This document shows, one piece after another, positions 34,410 to 43,662 of a stretch of DNA of 64,000 nucleotides. The notes beneath the pieces were generated by a model. That model did not search any database. It was not told the origin of the DNA and was given only the letters and a program-made list of their open reading frames with translations. The DNA comes from Methylobacterium amylolyticum. GTDB lineage: Bacteria > Pseudomonadota > Alphaproteobacteria > Rhizobiales > Beijerinckiaceae. A program made the position numbers and the translations under genes. How positions within the stretch are numbered: the first letter of the stretch is position 1; the number at the start of each line of letters is the position of its first letter. The stretch lies in contig NZ_JAUYZI010000026.1 in NCBI RefSeq assembly GCF_030700245.1, positions 36,659 to 100,658 of the forward strand, in the 5' to 3' direction.

Positions 34410-35144
34410 TCACTCGCCGATCGCCCCCTGGGGCATCGAGAAGCCCGCGGGCGTCTTCGCGCCGCCCTCGCGGCCGGCCGCCCGGTTCGGCCTGCCCTCC
34501 TTGCCCGTCTTGCCCTCCCCCTTGCCCTCCCCCCTGCCTTTGCCCTTGGCGGCCTGGGGCGGCGCCTTGACCGCGGGGGGCGCCTCGCAGGCGCGGAAGT
34601 CGAGCTGCCCGAGCGACGCGCCGTCCTCCCCGACGATCGCCAGCCCGTCCGGCAGGGCCGGGAGCTCCGCCTCCCAGCGGACGGGGCCGCCGAGCAGGGC
34701 CTCGACCGCGGCCGGGGTGCCGCCCCGGCGCAGCGTGGCGAAGTCGGCTCCGTAGGCGGTGGCGACCTTGCCGCCGATCACCACCTGCAGCACCCGCGTC
34801 ACCTCGGGGGTGAGCGGCCGCAGCGGGTTCTCGACCCGGACCTGCCCGAGCCGGGTGACGATCAGGACGAAGCCGCGCCCGTCCTCGTAGCGGGCGGCCT
34901 GGGTCCGGCAGGCGACCGGCCCGTCCGGCCCCGCCGCCGGGGTCGGCAACGCGGCGGGCGGCTCGGCCGGGATGGGGTTCGGGTCGGTCTCCGGCGTGGG
35001 CGGCTGGACCCGCGCCTGGCCTGGGCCGCCCGCCGGCGCCGCGACGCCCGCACCGCCCCCGCCGCCCCAGGCGAGCAGCGCCGCCAGCAGGAGCCGACCG
35101 GAGCCGCGGCCCCGCCGCGGGCATCGCCGCGCCGCGCCGCTCAT
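34410..35144 (-). CDS. Secreted hypothetical protein with Lys/Gly-rich tail
   Basis: A 244-residue protein I do not recognise. After an Arg-rich N-terminus and signal-like hydrophobic stretch come a Pro-rich linker, then a folded middle (YEDGRGFVLIVTRLGQVRV, VLQVVIGGKVATAYGADFAT) and a low-complexity tail of KGKGRGEGKGEGKTGKEG type. One Cys pair (VACRTQ and DFRACEAP) may form a disulfide. Its start overlaps the end of the upstream membrane-anchored protein by four bases, so they are one unit. Confidence 0.6.
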   Translation of the reverse strand: MSGAARRCPRRGRGSGRLLLAALLAWGGGGGAGVAAPAGGPGQARVQPPTPETDPNPIPAEPPAALPTPAAGPDGPVACRTQAARYEDGRGFVLIVTRLGQVRVENPLRPLTPEVTRVLQVVIGGKVATAYGADFATLRRGGTPAAVEALLGGPVRWEAELPALPDGLAIVGEDGASLGQLDFRACEAPPAVKAPPQAAKGKGRGEGKGEGKTGKEGRPNRAAGREGGAKTPAGFSMPQGAIGE

Positions 35145-35455
35145 CGGCCGCCCTCCGCCCCGGGATCCGGCCGCGCCGGGTCGGGCGGGGACCCACCCGC
35201 CTGCCGCCGCTGCTCCAGCCGGCGCAGGGGTTCGCTGATCTCGCGCTCCACCACCCGCGCGTCCAGGATCTCGGCCGAGCGGTCGATCGGGCTCGCCGGC
35301 GCGCCGATCCGTCCGAGGACGAGGGGCTCGTCCGCCTCGTCGACGTCGTGGTCCATGCGCAGGGGTGGCCGCTGGCTGCGCGCGCGCATCGCGATGACGG
35401 ACACGCCCGCGGCGACGCCGATCAGCACGGCCAGGATGATCAGCAGACGCTCCAT
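35141..35455 (-). CDS. Single-pass membrane hypothetical protein
   Basis: A 104-residue protein with one N-terminal transmembrane helix (MERLLIILAVLIGVAAGVSVIA) and a hydrophilic remainder rich in Arg, Glu and Pro. No family recognised. It is co-directional with and overlaps the secreted protein at 34410-35144, and divergent from the PEP-carboxylase-like gene. Confidence 0.6.
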   Translation of the reverse strand: MERLLIILAVLIGVAAGVSVIAMRARSQRPPLRMDHDVDEADEPLVLGRIGAPASPIDRSAEILDARVVEREISEPLRRLEQRRQAGGSPPDPARPDPGAEGGR

Positions 35456-35627
35456 CAGACCGGCAGAGATAGCCCGACGCGCCGGGCCGCGTCACCCCAT
35501 ATCGGCCCGATCCGGCATCGACATCCGGCATTGACCTTCGGCACCGCACACGGCACCGCCCGGGCGGAACGCGCCTTGCGTGCGCCCGGTCCGGGCGCGG
35601 GTGCGCGGGTACGGGGCGGGGCCGATC

Positions 35628-38510
35628 ATGCAGGATGAGCAGACGCGCGGCCCCGAGGCGCTGGAGGCCGACCTCCTCGGCCTCGTCGAGAGCGCCCGCG
35701 AGCAGGCGAGCGAGGACCCGTTCCGCAACCCCGTGCTGGCGGTGACGCTGGCGATCACCCGCCGCTTCGACCGGGGCGAGATCGCCGCGGGCGACCTCGA
35801 GCCCCTGTTCGCGCGGCTGCGCGCCGCCGCCCTCGCCGCCCGGGCCGAGCGCCTGCGCGCCTATGTCGGGCTCGACGGGCGCGAGGCGCCGGAGGGGGCG
35901 ATGCCGGTCCGCCTCGTCGCCGCGGCGCCCGACCGGGCCGGCGGCTTCGAGGCCTTCGCCGCCCTCGTCCACCGCACCGCCTTCGCGATCGTGTTCACCG
36001 CGCACCCGACCTTCGGCATGCCGCGGGCGGTGGCGGCCCTGCTCGCCCAGGCCGCGAGCCTGCCCGAGGCGGGCGCCCGCGCCGACCTGATCGCCCGCGC
36101 GGCCGCGCTCTCGACCCGGCCCGACGCGCCGATCAGCCTCGACCTTGAGTTCGAGCAGGCCTGTGCGGCCGCCAACAACGCCCGCCTCGCCCTCGACGGC
36201 TTCAACGGCGCCCTGCTCGACGCAGCCCGCGCCCGCTGGCCCGAGGCTGGCTCCGAATCTTGGACCGCGCTGACGCCCCGCCCCTTCGCCGTGGCGAGTT
36301 GGGTCGGCTGCGACACCGACGGGCGGACCGATATCGGCTGGTGGGACACCCTGCGCTACCGGCTGATCTCGAAGCGCATGCAGTTCGACCGGGTGATCGC
36401 CGGGCTGCCCGCCATCCCCAGCGCCCGCGCCGCGCGGGAGCTGGCCGAGGGCGCCCGCGCCGCGGTGGAGCGCCAGCTCGCGGTGGCGCCGCGGCTCGGC
36501 GACCAGCCCGCGCTGGAGGCGGTCCACCGCTTCGCGCTGGGCCTGATCATCGAGCGCGACCGCGCCCAGACCGATGCCGGCCCCCTCGTGGCCGCTCTCA
36601 CCGAGGCGATCGCCGGGGCCGGGGACGACGCCGACCGGCGGGCGCTGCTGGTGCTGCGCGCAGGCGTGGCCACCCACGGCCTGTCGAACGCGCTGCCGCA
36701 TTTCCGGCTCAACGCCAGCCAGATCCACAACGCCGTGCGCCGGGTGATCGACCTCGAAGGCGAGCCCACCGACCCGGCCCGGCGCCGCTCGCACCTCGCC
36801 GCGATCCACGCCCTGCTCACCGACGTGCGGCCGGTGGCGGTCGATTTCGGGGCGCTCGCCGCCGAGCGCGCGTCCGCCGCGCGGCTGATGATGACGATCG
36901 CCCAGATCCTCAAGCACGTCGACGGCACCCACCCGGTGCGCTTCCTGATCGCCGAGACCGAGACCGGCTACACCCTGCTCGCCGCCCTCTGGCTCGCCCG
37001 GCACTACGGGATCGGCGACCGGCTGGAGATCACCCCGCTGTTCGAGACCGCGAGTGCCCTGGAGCAGGGCATCCGGGTGCTCGACGACGCCCTGCGCAGC
37101 CCGCACTGGCGGGCCCATCTCAAGCGCATCGGCCGGCTGACCGTGCAGTTCGGCTACTCGGATTCCGGCCGCTACGTCGGCCAGCTCGCCGCCACCTTCT
37201 GGATCGAGCGCCTGCGCCTGCGCATCACCGAGATGATGGTGCAGAACGGCCTCGCCGACGTGGAACTCGCGATCTTCGACACCCACGGCGAGTCGATCGG
37301 CCGCGGCGCCCACCCGACATCCTTGCGCGACCGCCTCGCCTACCTCGCCCCCGAGGACGCCCGCGACCGCTGCCGCAAGGCGGGGATCCGCACCCGGCTC
37401 GAATCGAGCTTCCAGGGCACCGACGGTTACCTGCTGTTCGGCACGCCGGCGCTTGCCGACGCCTGCGTCGCCCGGATCGCCGAGCACGTCTACGCCCTCG
37501 ACGCCGCCGAGGAGGAGGCGTTCCCCGACTACGCGCTCGGCGATCCGGCCGAGGCGCGCGCCGAGGACCCGATCTACGCCGAGCCGGACTTCGCCCTGGA
37601 GTTCTTCACGGTCGTGCGCCAGGAGATGGAGGCGCTGGTCGACGATCCCGGCTACGCGGCACTGCTCGGCACTTTCGGCCCCAGCCTGATCGACCGCACC
37701 GGCTCGCGCCCGGTGGCGCGCCAGAGCGACGACGGCGGACCGGCGCGGATCACCCACCCGCGCCAGATGCGGGCGATCCCCAACAACGCCATCCTCCAGC
37801 AGCTCGGCTTCCTGGCCAACTCGCTCCACGGCCTCGGCCGGGCGGCGGGCCGCGGCCCCGACCTGTTCCGCGACATGCGCCGCGACTCGGTGCGCTTCTC
37901 CCGCGCCTTCCGGCTGGTGCAGCACGCGGCCTCGGTGGGCGACCTCGACGTGCTGCGCGCCTACATCGACACCCTCGACCCGGCGGTGTGGCTGGAGCGG
38001 GCGCGGCGGACCCAGAAGGATTTCCGCCGCGACGAGCTGGTGGTGATCGCGGGCGCCCTGGAGCGGCTCGACCTCGCCCCTGCCCTGCGCAGCCTGTTCG
38101 GCCGCCTCACCCGCGACTGGCTCAGCCTGCGCGCCGCCGCCCCCGACCTCATCGCCATGCCGGCCCGGCTGACCCTGCTGCACGCCCTGCGGCTCGCCCT
38201 GGTCCACCAGATCTGGTTCCTGGCCGTGCACATCCCCGGCTTCCGGCCCCAGGCCGGGATCACCCGCGAGCAGCTCCTGGAGCGCTTCCTGCGCCTCGAC
38301 ATCGACGGCAGCCTGAAGCTCCTCGACGACATCTTCCCCGTCACCCCCGACCCGACGCTCGGCCTCAATTTCGGCGAGCCGACGGGCCCGCGCGACGTCG
38401 GCACCTACGAGGCCGAGCACCGCGACCTGTTCGCGCCGATCGCCGCCCTGTTCGCGGGGGTGCGGGAGATCTCGGGCATGATCCAGCACGAGGTGGGGGC
38501 GTTCGGGTAG
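35628..38510 (+). CDS. Divergent phosphoenolpyruvate carboxylase-like protein
   Basis: A 960-residue protein of PEP carboxylase length and order of motifs. The catalytic His region is VFTAHPTFGM (H126), and later blocks are GYSDSGRYVGQLAATF, FDTHGESIGRGAHP and RAIPNNAILQQLGF. Compared with the classical enzyme (TAHPTE, GYSDSxKDAG, FHGRGGTVGRGG, C-terminal NTG), the Lys is Arg, the first catalytic Arg is H553 while the second is kept (R559), and the protein ends in GAFG. It may be a distinct serine-cycle-type carboxylase or an enzyme with altered activity. ATG 35628 is preferred to upstream in-frame codons in a low-complexity stretch. Confidence 0.72.
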   Translation: MQDEQTRGPEALEADLLGLVESAREQASEDPFRNPVLAVTLAITRRFDRGEIAAGDLEPLFARLRAAALAARAERLRAYVGLDGREAPEGAMPVRLVAAAPDRAGGFEAFAALVHRTAFAIVFTAHPTFGMPRAVAALLAQAASLPEAGARADLIARAAALSTRPDAPISLDLEFEQACAAANNARLALDGFNGALLDAARARWPEAGSESWTALTPRPFAVASWVGCDTDGRTDIGWWDTLRYRLISKRMQFDRVIAGLPAIPSARAARELAEGARAAVERQLAVAPRLGDQPALEAVHRFALGLIIERDRAQTDAGPLVAALTEAIAGAGDDADRRALLVLRAGVATHGLSNALPHFRLNASQIHNAVRRVIDLEGEPTDPARRRSHLAAIHALLTDVRPVAVDFGALAAERASAARLMMTIAQILKHVDGTHPVRFLIAETETGYTLLAALWLARHYGIGDRLEITPLFETASALEQGIRVLDDALRSPHWRAHLKRIGRLTVQFGYSDSGRYVGQLAATFWIERLRLRITEMMVQNGLADVELAIFDTHGESIGRGAHPTSLRDRLAYLAPEDARDRCRKAGIRTRLESSFQGTDGYLLFGTPALADACVARIAEHVYALDAAEEEAFPDYALGDPAEARAEDPIYAEPDFALEFFTVVRQEMEALVDDPGYAALLGTFGPSLIDRTGSRPVARQSDDGGPARITHPRQMRAIPNNAILQQLGFLANSLHGLGRAAGRGPDLFRDMRRDSVRFSRAFRLVQHAASVGDLDVLRAYIDTLDPAVWLERARRTQKDFRRDELVVIAGALERLDLAPALRSLFGRLTRDWLSLRAAAPDLIAMPARLTLLHALRLALVHQIWFLAVHIPGFRPQAGITREQLLERFLRLDIDGSLKLLDDIFPVTPDPTLGLNFGEPTGPRDVGTYEAEHRDLFAPIAALFAGVREISGMIQHEVGAFG

Positions 38511-38753
38511 CGCGCTCCTTCGCCGACGCGGAGTTTGCCGATGCGGAGGCCGGTTCGGCGAAGGGGCGCGGCACACCCCGGAACAGCGGGAGCGCCGGGA
38601 GCATGCCCGCCGCGGCCACGGTGAGCCAAGCGACCGGTGCCGACGGCGCCCTCGACACGTCGAGCGTCGGAGGTCGGTGACCGGTTCGTCCGCCGCGGCC
38701 GTGCGCGGGTGGCGGCCACGGGCTTCCGGCCGCCACCCTGCGCGCGCTTCGCC

Positions 38754-40082
38754 TCACTCCGCCGGTGCGGCCTTCGCGGTCTGCGCACGCTCCAAGTCCC
38801 GGCTGACCTTCAAGGTCATCGCGACGATCCCGCCCGCGAGGGTGCAGCCGCCCAGGACGAGCAGCCCGGCCGTGAAGTTGCCCGTCATGTCCCTGAGATA
38901 GCCCATGACGAACGGCCCGAAGAAGCCGGACAGGTTGCCGATCGAGTTGATGGCCGCGATCCCGGCGGCCGCCGAGCTGCCGGCCAGGAAGGCCGTCGGG
39001 ATCGGCCACATCAGCGGCGGCGTCGCCGACACGCCGATCTGGCTCAGGCAGAGCAGTCCGAGCACCAGGATCGGGTTCGAGGTCAGCGCGGCACCCGCGA
39101 GGCCGACGGCAGCGAGGATCATGGCGAAGCACAAGTGCTCGCGCCGCTTCAGCGTGCGATCGGAACTGCGGCCGAGGAGGACCATCCCGACCGCGCCGAA
39201 CACGAAGGGCAGCGCGGAGAGAAATCCGGTCTGGAGGTCGCTGACTCCGAACCCCTTGACGATGGTCGGCAGGAAGAACGCGACGCCGTAGCTCGCCGCG
39301 TTCAGGCAGAAATAGACGAACGAGCAGGCCAGCACCCGCGGGTCGGCGAGCGCCTTGCCGATGCTCAGGTGCCCGACCGCGGTCTTCTCCTGGCGCTCCG
39401 TGTCGAGACGCGCTTCGAGCCACGCCTTCTCGTCATCGCGCAGCCACGACGCCAGCACCGGCCGGTCCGTGAGGTAGAAGACGACGACGAAGGCCAACAC
39501 GATCGACGGCACGGCCTCGAGGAGGAACAGCCAGTGCCAGCCGTCGAGCCCGGCGCCGGTGATGTTCAGCAGGGCGCCCGAGATCGGCGCGCCGACGATC
39601 GAGGAGAAGGGGATCGCCAGCATGAACAGCGCCACGACGCGGGCCCGGTAGACGGCGGGGAACCACAGCGTGAGATAGAAGATGATGCCCGGGAAGAAGC
39701 CCGCCTCGGCGAGGCCGAGCAGGAAGCGGAGGATGTAGAACACCCACTCGTTCGAGAGCCCGGTCGCCCGCGCGATCGGAGCGATGAAGGCGAACAGGGC
39801 GGAGATGACGCCCCAACTGAACATGATGCGGGCGATCCAGAGCCGCGCTCCGAACTTGTTCAGGGCGAGGTTCGACGGCACTTCGAGCAGGAAGTAGGCG
39901 ATGAAGAACAGCCCCGCCCCGAACCCGTAGGCCTCATCCGAGAGCCCGAGCGCGGCATTCATCTGCAGCTTGGCGAAGCCGACGTTGACGCGGTCGAGAT
40001 AGGCGACGAAGTAGCAGAGGATCAGAAACGGCACCAGCCGCCACATCACTTTGCGAATTGTTCGGCTCTCGATCTCTTCCAT
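38754..40082 (-). CDS. MFS transporter, anion:cation symporter family
   Basis: A 442-residue, 12-helix transporter. The ACS-family start is clear: RLVPFLILCYFVAYLDRVNVGFAKLQM. It is followed by GAGLFFIAYFLLEVPSNLALNKFGAR and the mid-protein RFLLGLAEAGFFPGIIFYLTLWFP. Relatives import tartrate, hydroxyphenylacetate, galactarate and similar organic acids by proton symport. It stands alone. An inverted repeat upstream (40108-40126) may be its operator. The 243 bases between it and the PEP-carboxylase-like gene hold nothing I can identify. Confidence 0.88.
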   Translation of the reverse strand: MEEIESRTIRKVMWRLVPFLILCYFVAYLDRVNVGFAKLQMNAALGLSDEAYGFGAGLFFIAYFLLEVPSNLALNKFGARLWIARIMFSWGVISALFAFIAPIARATGLSNEWVFYILRFLLGLAEAGFFPGIIFYLTLWFPAVYRARVVALFMLAIPFSSIVGAPISGALLNITGAGLDGWHWLFLLEAVPSIVLAFVVVFYLTDRPVLASWLRDDEKAWLEARLDTERQEKTAVGHLSIGKALADPRVLACSFVYFCLNAASYGVAFFLPTIVKGFGVSDLQTGFLSALPFVFGAVGMVLLGRSSDRTLKRREHLCFAMILAAVGLAGAALTSNPILVLGLLCLSQIGVSATPPLMWPIPTAFLAGSSAAAGIAAINSIGNLSGFFGPFVMGYLRDMTGNFTAGLLVLGGCTLAGGIVAMTLKVSRDLERAQTAKAAPAE

Positions 40083-40107
40083 GGCGCATCTCCCGTCCTT
40101 GAGTTGT

Positions 40108-40126
40108 GTTGTTTCGAAGTAACAAC
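40108..40126. promoter_or_regulatory. Inverted repeat upstream of the MFS gene
   Basis: GTTGTT (40108-40113) and AACAAC (40121-40126) are perfect 6-base arms around TCGAAGT, 26 bases from the transporter start codon. Its size fits a dimeric regulator site. No regulator gene is adjacent. Confidence 0.4.
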
Positions 40127-40568
40127 TCCTAATTCATCTGATCATGAGGGGAGTCGCGACTTCCGGTTCTGCTTATCAGAAGGATGCGCGGTGAGGAGGC
40201 CGAAGCGCGATATCGGCCCATGCCGGGGTTTCGAAGCGATGACCGATGTGTTCGACACCGGCGGCGCGGAGGCGGCTCGGTCGCGTGCGAGACGCCGACC
40301 GCCTCCCGGCGACGGTGGCGGGACGTCTCTCCGATACTCACATCGAAGAATTGGCCGGGTCGAGACTGGGGCTCTCGCGAGGCCCCGTCTCGGCCCTGGA
40401 CGGTGGTCCGGCGCGGCTCGCCGACCACGACGCGATCCCGGCCGACAAGCCGCCGCGTCGCGGACCCGAGCCCGGCGCGCTGGGCTGCGGCCAGGGAGTC
40501 CTGCCTCGGGCTTCCGCGATCGCCGGACGTCTGTCGGACCTTGCAATCCGATCGAAGGACTTTCGGCG
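40127..40568. other. Intergenic stretch without a convincing gene
   Basis: About 440 bases between the MFS promoter and the end of the low-GC gene at 40569. Open frames exist on both strands (for example 40142-40546 minus) but their translations are Arg/Pro/Ser-rich without recognisable features, and no ribosome-binding site stands out. I see no RNA gene or repeat. Confidence 0.5.
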
Positions 40569-41210
40569 TTATGAAATCTTCAAAGTCTCATAGTATTTAT
40601 GTTCTATGATGCTTCCGTTCTCGATTTTCCTATAGCGATGTGAGTAAAACACCCACTTCTTCCCTTCCTTCACGCCGAACGTCAGTGCGGACACGTCATA
40701 GTTTTTCTTCCAGAGATACCCCCGCGATCGGTAAGCGGTCGGCTCGAACAACTTTGCCCGAGGTCCGAGTCTGGCCAAGGTGCTGTCTTTCTGCGCCTGG
40801 ATCATCGGCGCATGATTTCCGCGTTGATCCATATTCTGAGCGTTCGCGTGGGTGACCGTGACGCTGCCATCGCTCGCGGCATGACCCACGCCGAATGTGC
40901 AGCCGTCCATCATCGCCGTGAACATGTAGTCCGCGTCCAGGGTCAGCGTCGTATACCGCGTCCTGTTGTGCTCGTAGGGACACCAGTAGGCCCGCACACG
41001 GTCTCCCGGCGCTCCGTCACGTGCCGGATCTAGGCGATAGAGATTCTTGGCTCGCCCATTCTTGTCATAGCATTTCAACATATCGGCCCGTTCGCTCGTG
41101 AGAACGGCCGAAAACTCGAAAATTCCGCCTTCATCGTTTCTGTTCAGAGGATGGAAGGCCAGACCGTCTGGCAGGAAGAAATCCGTCTTCGGATCGAACG
41201 GCATCTGCAT
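40569..41210 (-). CDS. Hypothetical protein in a low-GC patch
   Basis: A 213-residue protein with codon usage far less GC-biased than its neighbours, which marks it as probably acquired. It has no signal peptide or membrane segment. It contains several Trp/Tyr/His-rich stretches (YWCPYEHNRTRYTTLTL, CTFGVGHAASDG, KKWVFYSHRYRKIENG). I do not recognise a family or catalytic motif. It lies between two gene-poor stretches, typical of an island remnant. Confidence 0.6.
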   Translation of the reverse strand: MQMPFDPKTDFFLPDGLAFHPLNRNDEGGIFEFSAVLTSERADMLKCYDKNGRAKNLYRLDPARDGAPGDRVRAYWCPYEHNRTRYTTLTLDADYMFTAMMDGCTFGVGHAASDGSVTVTHANAQNMDQRGNHAPMIQAQKDSTLARLGPRAKLFEPTAYRSRGYLWKKNYDVSALTFGVKEGKKWVFYSHRYRKIENGSIIEHKYYETLKIS

Positions 41211-41875
41211 GTCCCCAACCGGCGGTGCACAGTTCCGGCACCAAGAGATTCTTCAAGTTTTGTTGGCCTTCTCGTTTACCGAGACGTGCGCCGCAGATCG
41301 TTAAAAGTATATCGACGCGCAGGCTTATTTTATCTTACGATCGCGAAATGAATTCTGATAGTTTACAAAGCAATAATTAATGCCTTTCGCTCCATATGAT
41401 CGGCAAGCCGGCGAGACGGACTGCAAAAATAGCCGCCTTGCATCATAATATGTCCGGCAGAAGTACTGTGGATGCTGTTGCCCACACGACGTCCCGGGCT
41501 ACCGGCCGCCCCGCGTCCGCGAACGTCCGGCTGACGTGTCGTGGCCCGATTGCGTCGCAGCCCTCGACGCACCGCCGGATTCGGCCGGCCCTTGTCTCGG
41601 CTGTCGACGATCGGGGCGATGCCTTCCGGGATGATGTGGCGGGAGCGCTGGACGGCCCACGCGTCGTTCCGACCCAGCAGCCCGCGCGAGCTGCACCACC
41701 AACAGGGACACGACCCGTCTGCGCCCGTCGCACCGCCTCGGCAAGAAACGCAAGTGTACACGGAACTCAGAGTAAAGGGTTGCTTCCGGTCTGCCATCGG
41801 AACCCTCCTCCAGGAAGAGAGCTCTCCACCGGTGCGGAGCGAGTCCAGTTTCGTGGAGGCATGAGGACGGTGCCC
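41211..41875. other. Gene-poor intergenic stretch in the low-GC patch
   Basis: This 665-base stretch has an AT-rich left part (41280-41460) and a GC-rich right part. Several short open frames on both strands overlap one another (41363-41797 minus, 41541-41864 plus) but none has a ribosome-binding site plus recognisable protein. It could hold a decayed mobile element. I cannot identify terminal repeats. Confidence 0.45.
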
Positions 41876-42532
41876 TCATCCCTCGGCCACGTTCCTCTCG
41901 GCGGGATTGTCGTCGCCCATGAGGCCGCGCAAGGCGGCGGTCACGAGCAGGCGCGTCATGCGCGGCACGTCGTCCGGGGAGATCGGACCGAGCCCGTTCG
42001 TCTCGCCGAGATGCACCATGCCGTGGACGCTCGCCCAGAGCGCCTTCACCGCCACCGGGATCTCGGCGGCCGGGATCCTGCCGGTGTCCTCGAGCACCCT
42101 GCCGATCAGCCCGAACAGCGCGGCGATCTCGCTGGCGATCTCGGGCGGCGCGTCCGAGACCCGGGGCGCCAGCATGGCGGTCCAGGCGTTCCGGCGCATG
42201 CGGGCGAACCCGGCGTAGGCGTCGGCCAGCGCGACGAGCCGCTCCGTGGCCGACGCGCCCGCGCTCCGGGCGAGGGAGGCTTCGAGCACGCGCCTGAGAT
42301 CGCCCATGGTGATGGCGTTCGCCTCGATCCGCAACGCCTCCAGATCCCCGAACGCCTTGTAGATGGCCCCGACCGACAGGCCGGCGCGCTCGGCCACGGC
42401 GCGCGCCGTGAGCGCTTCCAGACCGCCGCGCTCGATCAGTTCGAGCGCGATCCGGGCGAGGGCGAACCGCTCCTCGTCCCGGGTCCGGTCGGATTTCGAC
42501 GGCCTGCCCAACTTTTTTGGAACAACGTTCAT
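41876..42532 (-). CDS. TetR family transcriptional regulator
   Basis: A 218-residue regulator. The helix-turn-helix is ALTARAVAERAGLSVGAIYKAFGDLEALR at about residues 40-68. The C-terminal ligand domain resembles the TetR_C group with WTAMLAPRVSDAPPE and a VHGMVHLGETNGLGP helix. Its start codon (complement of 42530-42532) lies within a 17-base sequence repeated in inverted form 34 bases away, next to the divergent PspA-like gene, so it probably represses itself and that gene. Confidence 0.87.
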   Translation of the reverse strand: MNVVPKKLGRPSKSDRTRDEERFALARIALELIERGGLEALTARAVAERAGLSVGAIYKAFGDLEALRIEANAITMGDLRRVLEASLARSAGASATERLVALADAYAGFARMRRNAWTAMLAPRVSDAPPEIASEIAALFGLIGRVLEDTGRIPAAEIPVAVKALWASVHGMVHLGETNGLGPISPDDVPRMTRLLVTAALRGLMGDDNPAERNVAEG

Positions 42533-42586
42533 GAAAGGCCTTGCGCGTATCCCGGGAGGGGCATACCTATTTCATGAACGGTGTTC
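42520..42586. promoter_or_regulatory. Inverted 17-base operator pair between tetR and the pspA-like gene
   Basis: GAACAACGTTCATGAAA (42520-42536) recurs inverted as TTTCATGAACGGTGTTC (42570-42586) with one mismatch. Each half contains a GAAC-N3-GTTC palindrome and a TTCATGAA palindrome, so each can bind a dimer. The left copy overlaps the tetR start codon. The right copy is about 50 bases ahead of the pspA-like start. Confidence 0.7.
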
Positions 42587-42634
42587 AAGTTAGTCCGCGA
42601 GGCGGACGAAGCCGTTCCCGAGAGGGGTTATCGC

Positions 42635-43312
42635 ATGTTGAAGACCCTGAGCGACCTGCTGCGCGGGGCGGCGGCGGACCAAGCGCAAGCCCTCCACGAC
42701 GCCAACGCCGTCGTCCTCCTTCGTCAGCAGATCCGCGACGCGGCCGGCGCGCTGGCGGTGGCGCGGCGCGAACTCGCCATCGCCATGGCCCACCAAGCCG
42801 GAGAACTCCGGGCCGTCGAGGCCCTGACCGGGCGCGCCGCCGGCCTGGAGGCGGCGGCGGCCAAGGCCCTGGCCGACCGGCGGGACGACCTCGCGACCGA
42901 GGCCGCGATCCGCATCGCCGCCCTGGAGGACGAGGCCGCGGACCGGCGGGCGGCGCTCGACGCGTTCGAGGCGGACGTGGCGCGCCTGCGCCGCTTGGTG
43001 GGGGACGGCGAGGGCCGCCTCCGGGATCTGGACCGCGGCCTCCAGACGGCCCGGGCCACCGAGGCCGTCCGCCGGGCCGGCGCCAACGGCCGGCGCGGCA
43101 TCGCCCACGCCTCGGGGGCGCTCCAGGACGCCGAGGCGACGCTGGCCCGGCTGCGCGACCGCCAGACCGCCGGCGCGGACATCGACGCCGCGCTCGCCGC
43201 GCTCGACGGGGTCCCGCGCGACATCGAGGCACGGCTCGACGCGGCCGGCTACGGGAAACCTCGGACCGATCCGGCCGCGATCCTCGAGCGCATCCGCGCC
43301 AGGGCCGCCTGA
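42635..43312 (+). CDS. PspA/IM30-like coiled-coil protein
   Basis: A 225-residue protein made almost entirely of Ala/Arg/Leu-rich helix with heptad-like spacing, as in PspA/Vipp1 membrane-stress proteins (MLKTLSDLLRGAAADQAQAL, then long helices to about residue 160). ATG 42635 has GAGAGGGG upstream. An in-frame GTG at 42581 lies inside the TetR operator and is unlikely. It is followed by a YiaA-like gene and convergent with DUF808, a combination seen in membrane-stress modules. Confidence 0.7.
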   Translation: MLKTLSDLLRGAAADQAQALHDANAVVLLRQQIRDAAGALAVARRELAIAMAHQAGELRAVEALTGRAAGLEAAAAKALADRRDDLATEAAIRIAALEDEAADRRAALDAFEADVARLRRLVGDGEGRLRDLDRGLQTARATEAVRRAGANGRRGIAHASGALQDAEATLARLRDRQTAGADIDAALAALDGVPRDIEARLDAAGYGKPRTDPAAILERIRARAA

Positions 43313-43352
43313 CCCCGCCGCACTCCCGATCCACACCTGAAGGAAGACGCCC

Positions 43353-43628
43353 ATGACCCCCCAGATGCCCCACACGCCCGCCTGGAAGGCGTTCACGTTC
43401 ATCAGCTTCGCCGTCGCCGTCGGGATGCTCGCCATCGGCGTGTTCTTCGCCTCCGTCGACGTCTGGACGAAGGGCTATCTCGCCATGGCCACGCTGCTGT
43501 CGCTCAGCTCGGCCTTCACCCTGGCCAAGACGCTCCGCGACGAGCACGAGACGAGCCGCCTGATCAACCGCATCGAGAACGCCGAGACCGAACGCACGCT
43601 GCGCGAGGCGATCCCGAGCCGCCTGTGA
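43353..43628 (+). CDS. YiaA/YiaB two-helix membrane protein
   Basis: A 91-residue protein with two transmembrane helices (about 16-34 and 44-58) and the family pattern W-x3-F-x6-F...W-x2-K-x-Y...AKTLRDEHE. It lies 40 bases after the PspA-like gene in the same direction. YiaA-domain proteins have no defined biochemical function, but they are often co-encoded with envelope-stress proteins. Confidence 0.8.
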   Translation: MTPQMPHTPAWKAFTFISFAVAVGMLAIGVFFASVDVWTKGYLAMATLLSLSSAFTLAKTLRDEHETSRLINRIENAETERTLREAIPSRL

Positions 43629-43662
43629 GCCGCCCTCCGGCCTGATCCGCCCGTCCGGTGGT

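Noticed and set aside
34410..38576. A 1,388-codon open frame on the minus strand opposite the PEP-carboxylase-like gene
   Set aside because: Only the last part (34410-35144) has a plausible start and signal sequence. The rest mirrors the PEPC-like gene without protein-like features.
41363..41864. Possible transposase remnant
   Set aside because: Overlapping frames on both strands give no catalytic motif, and no terminal repeats were seen.
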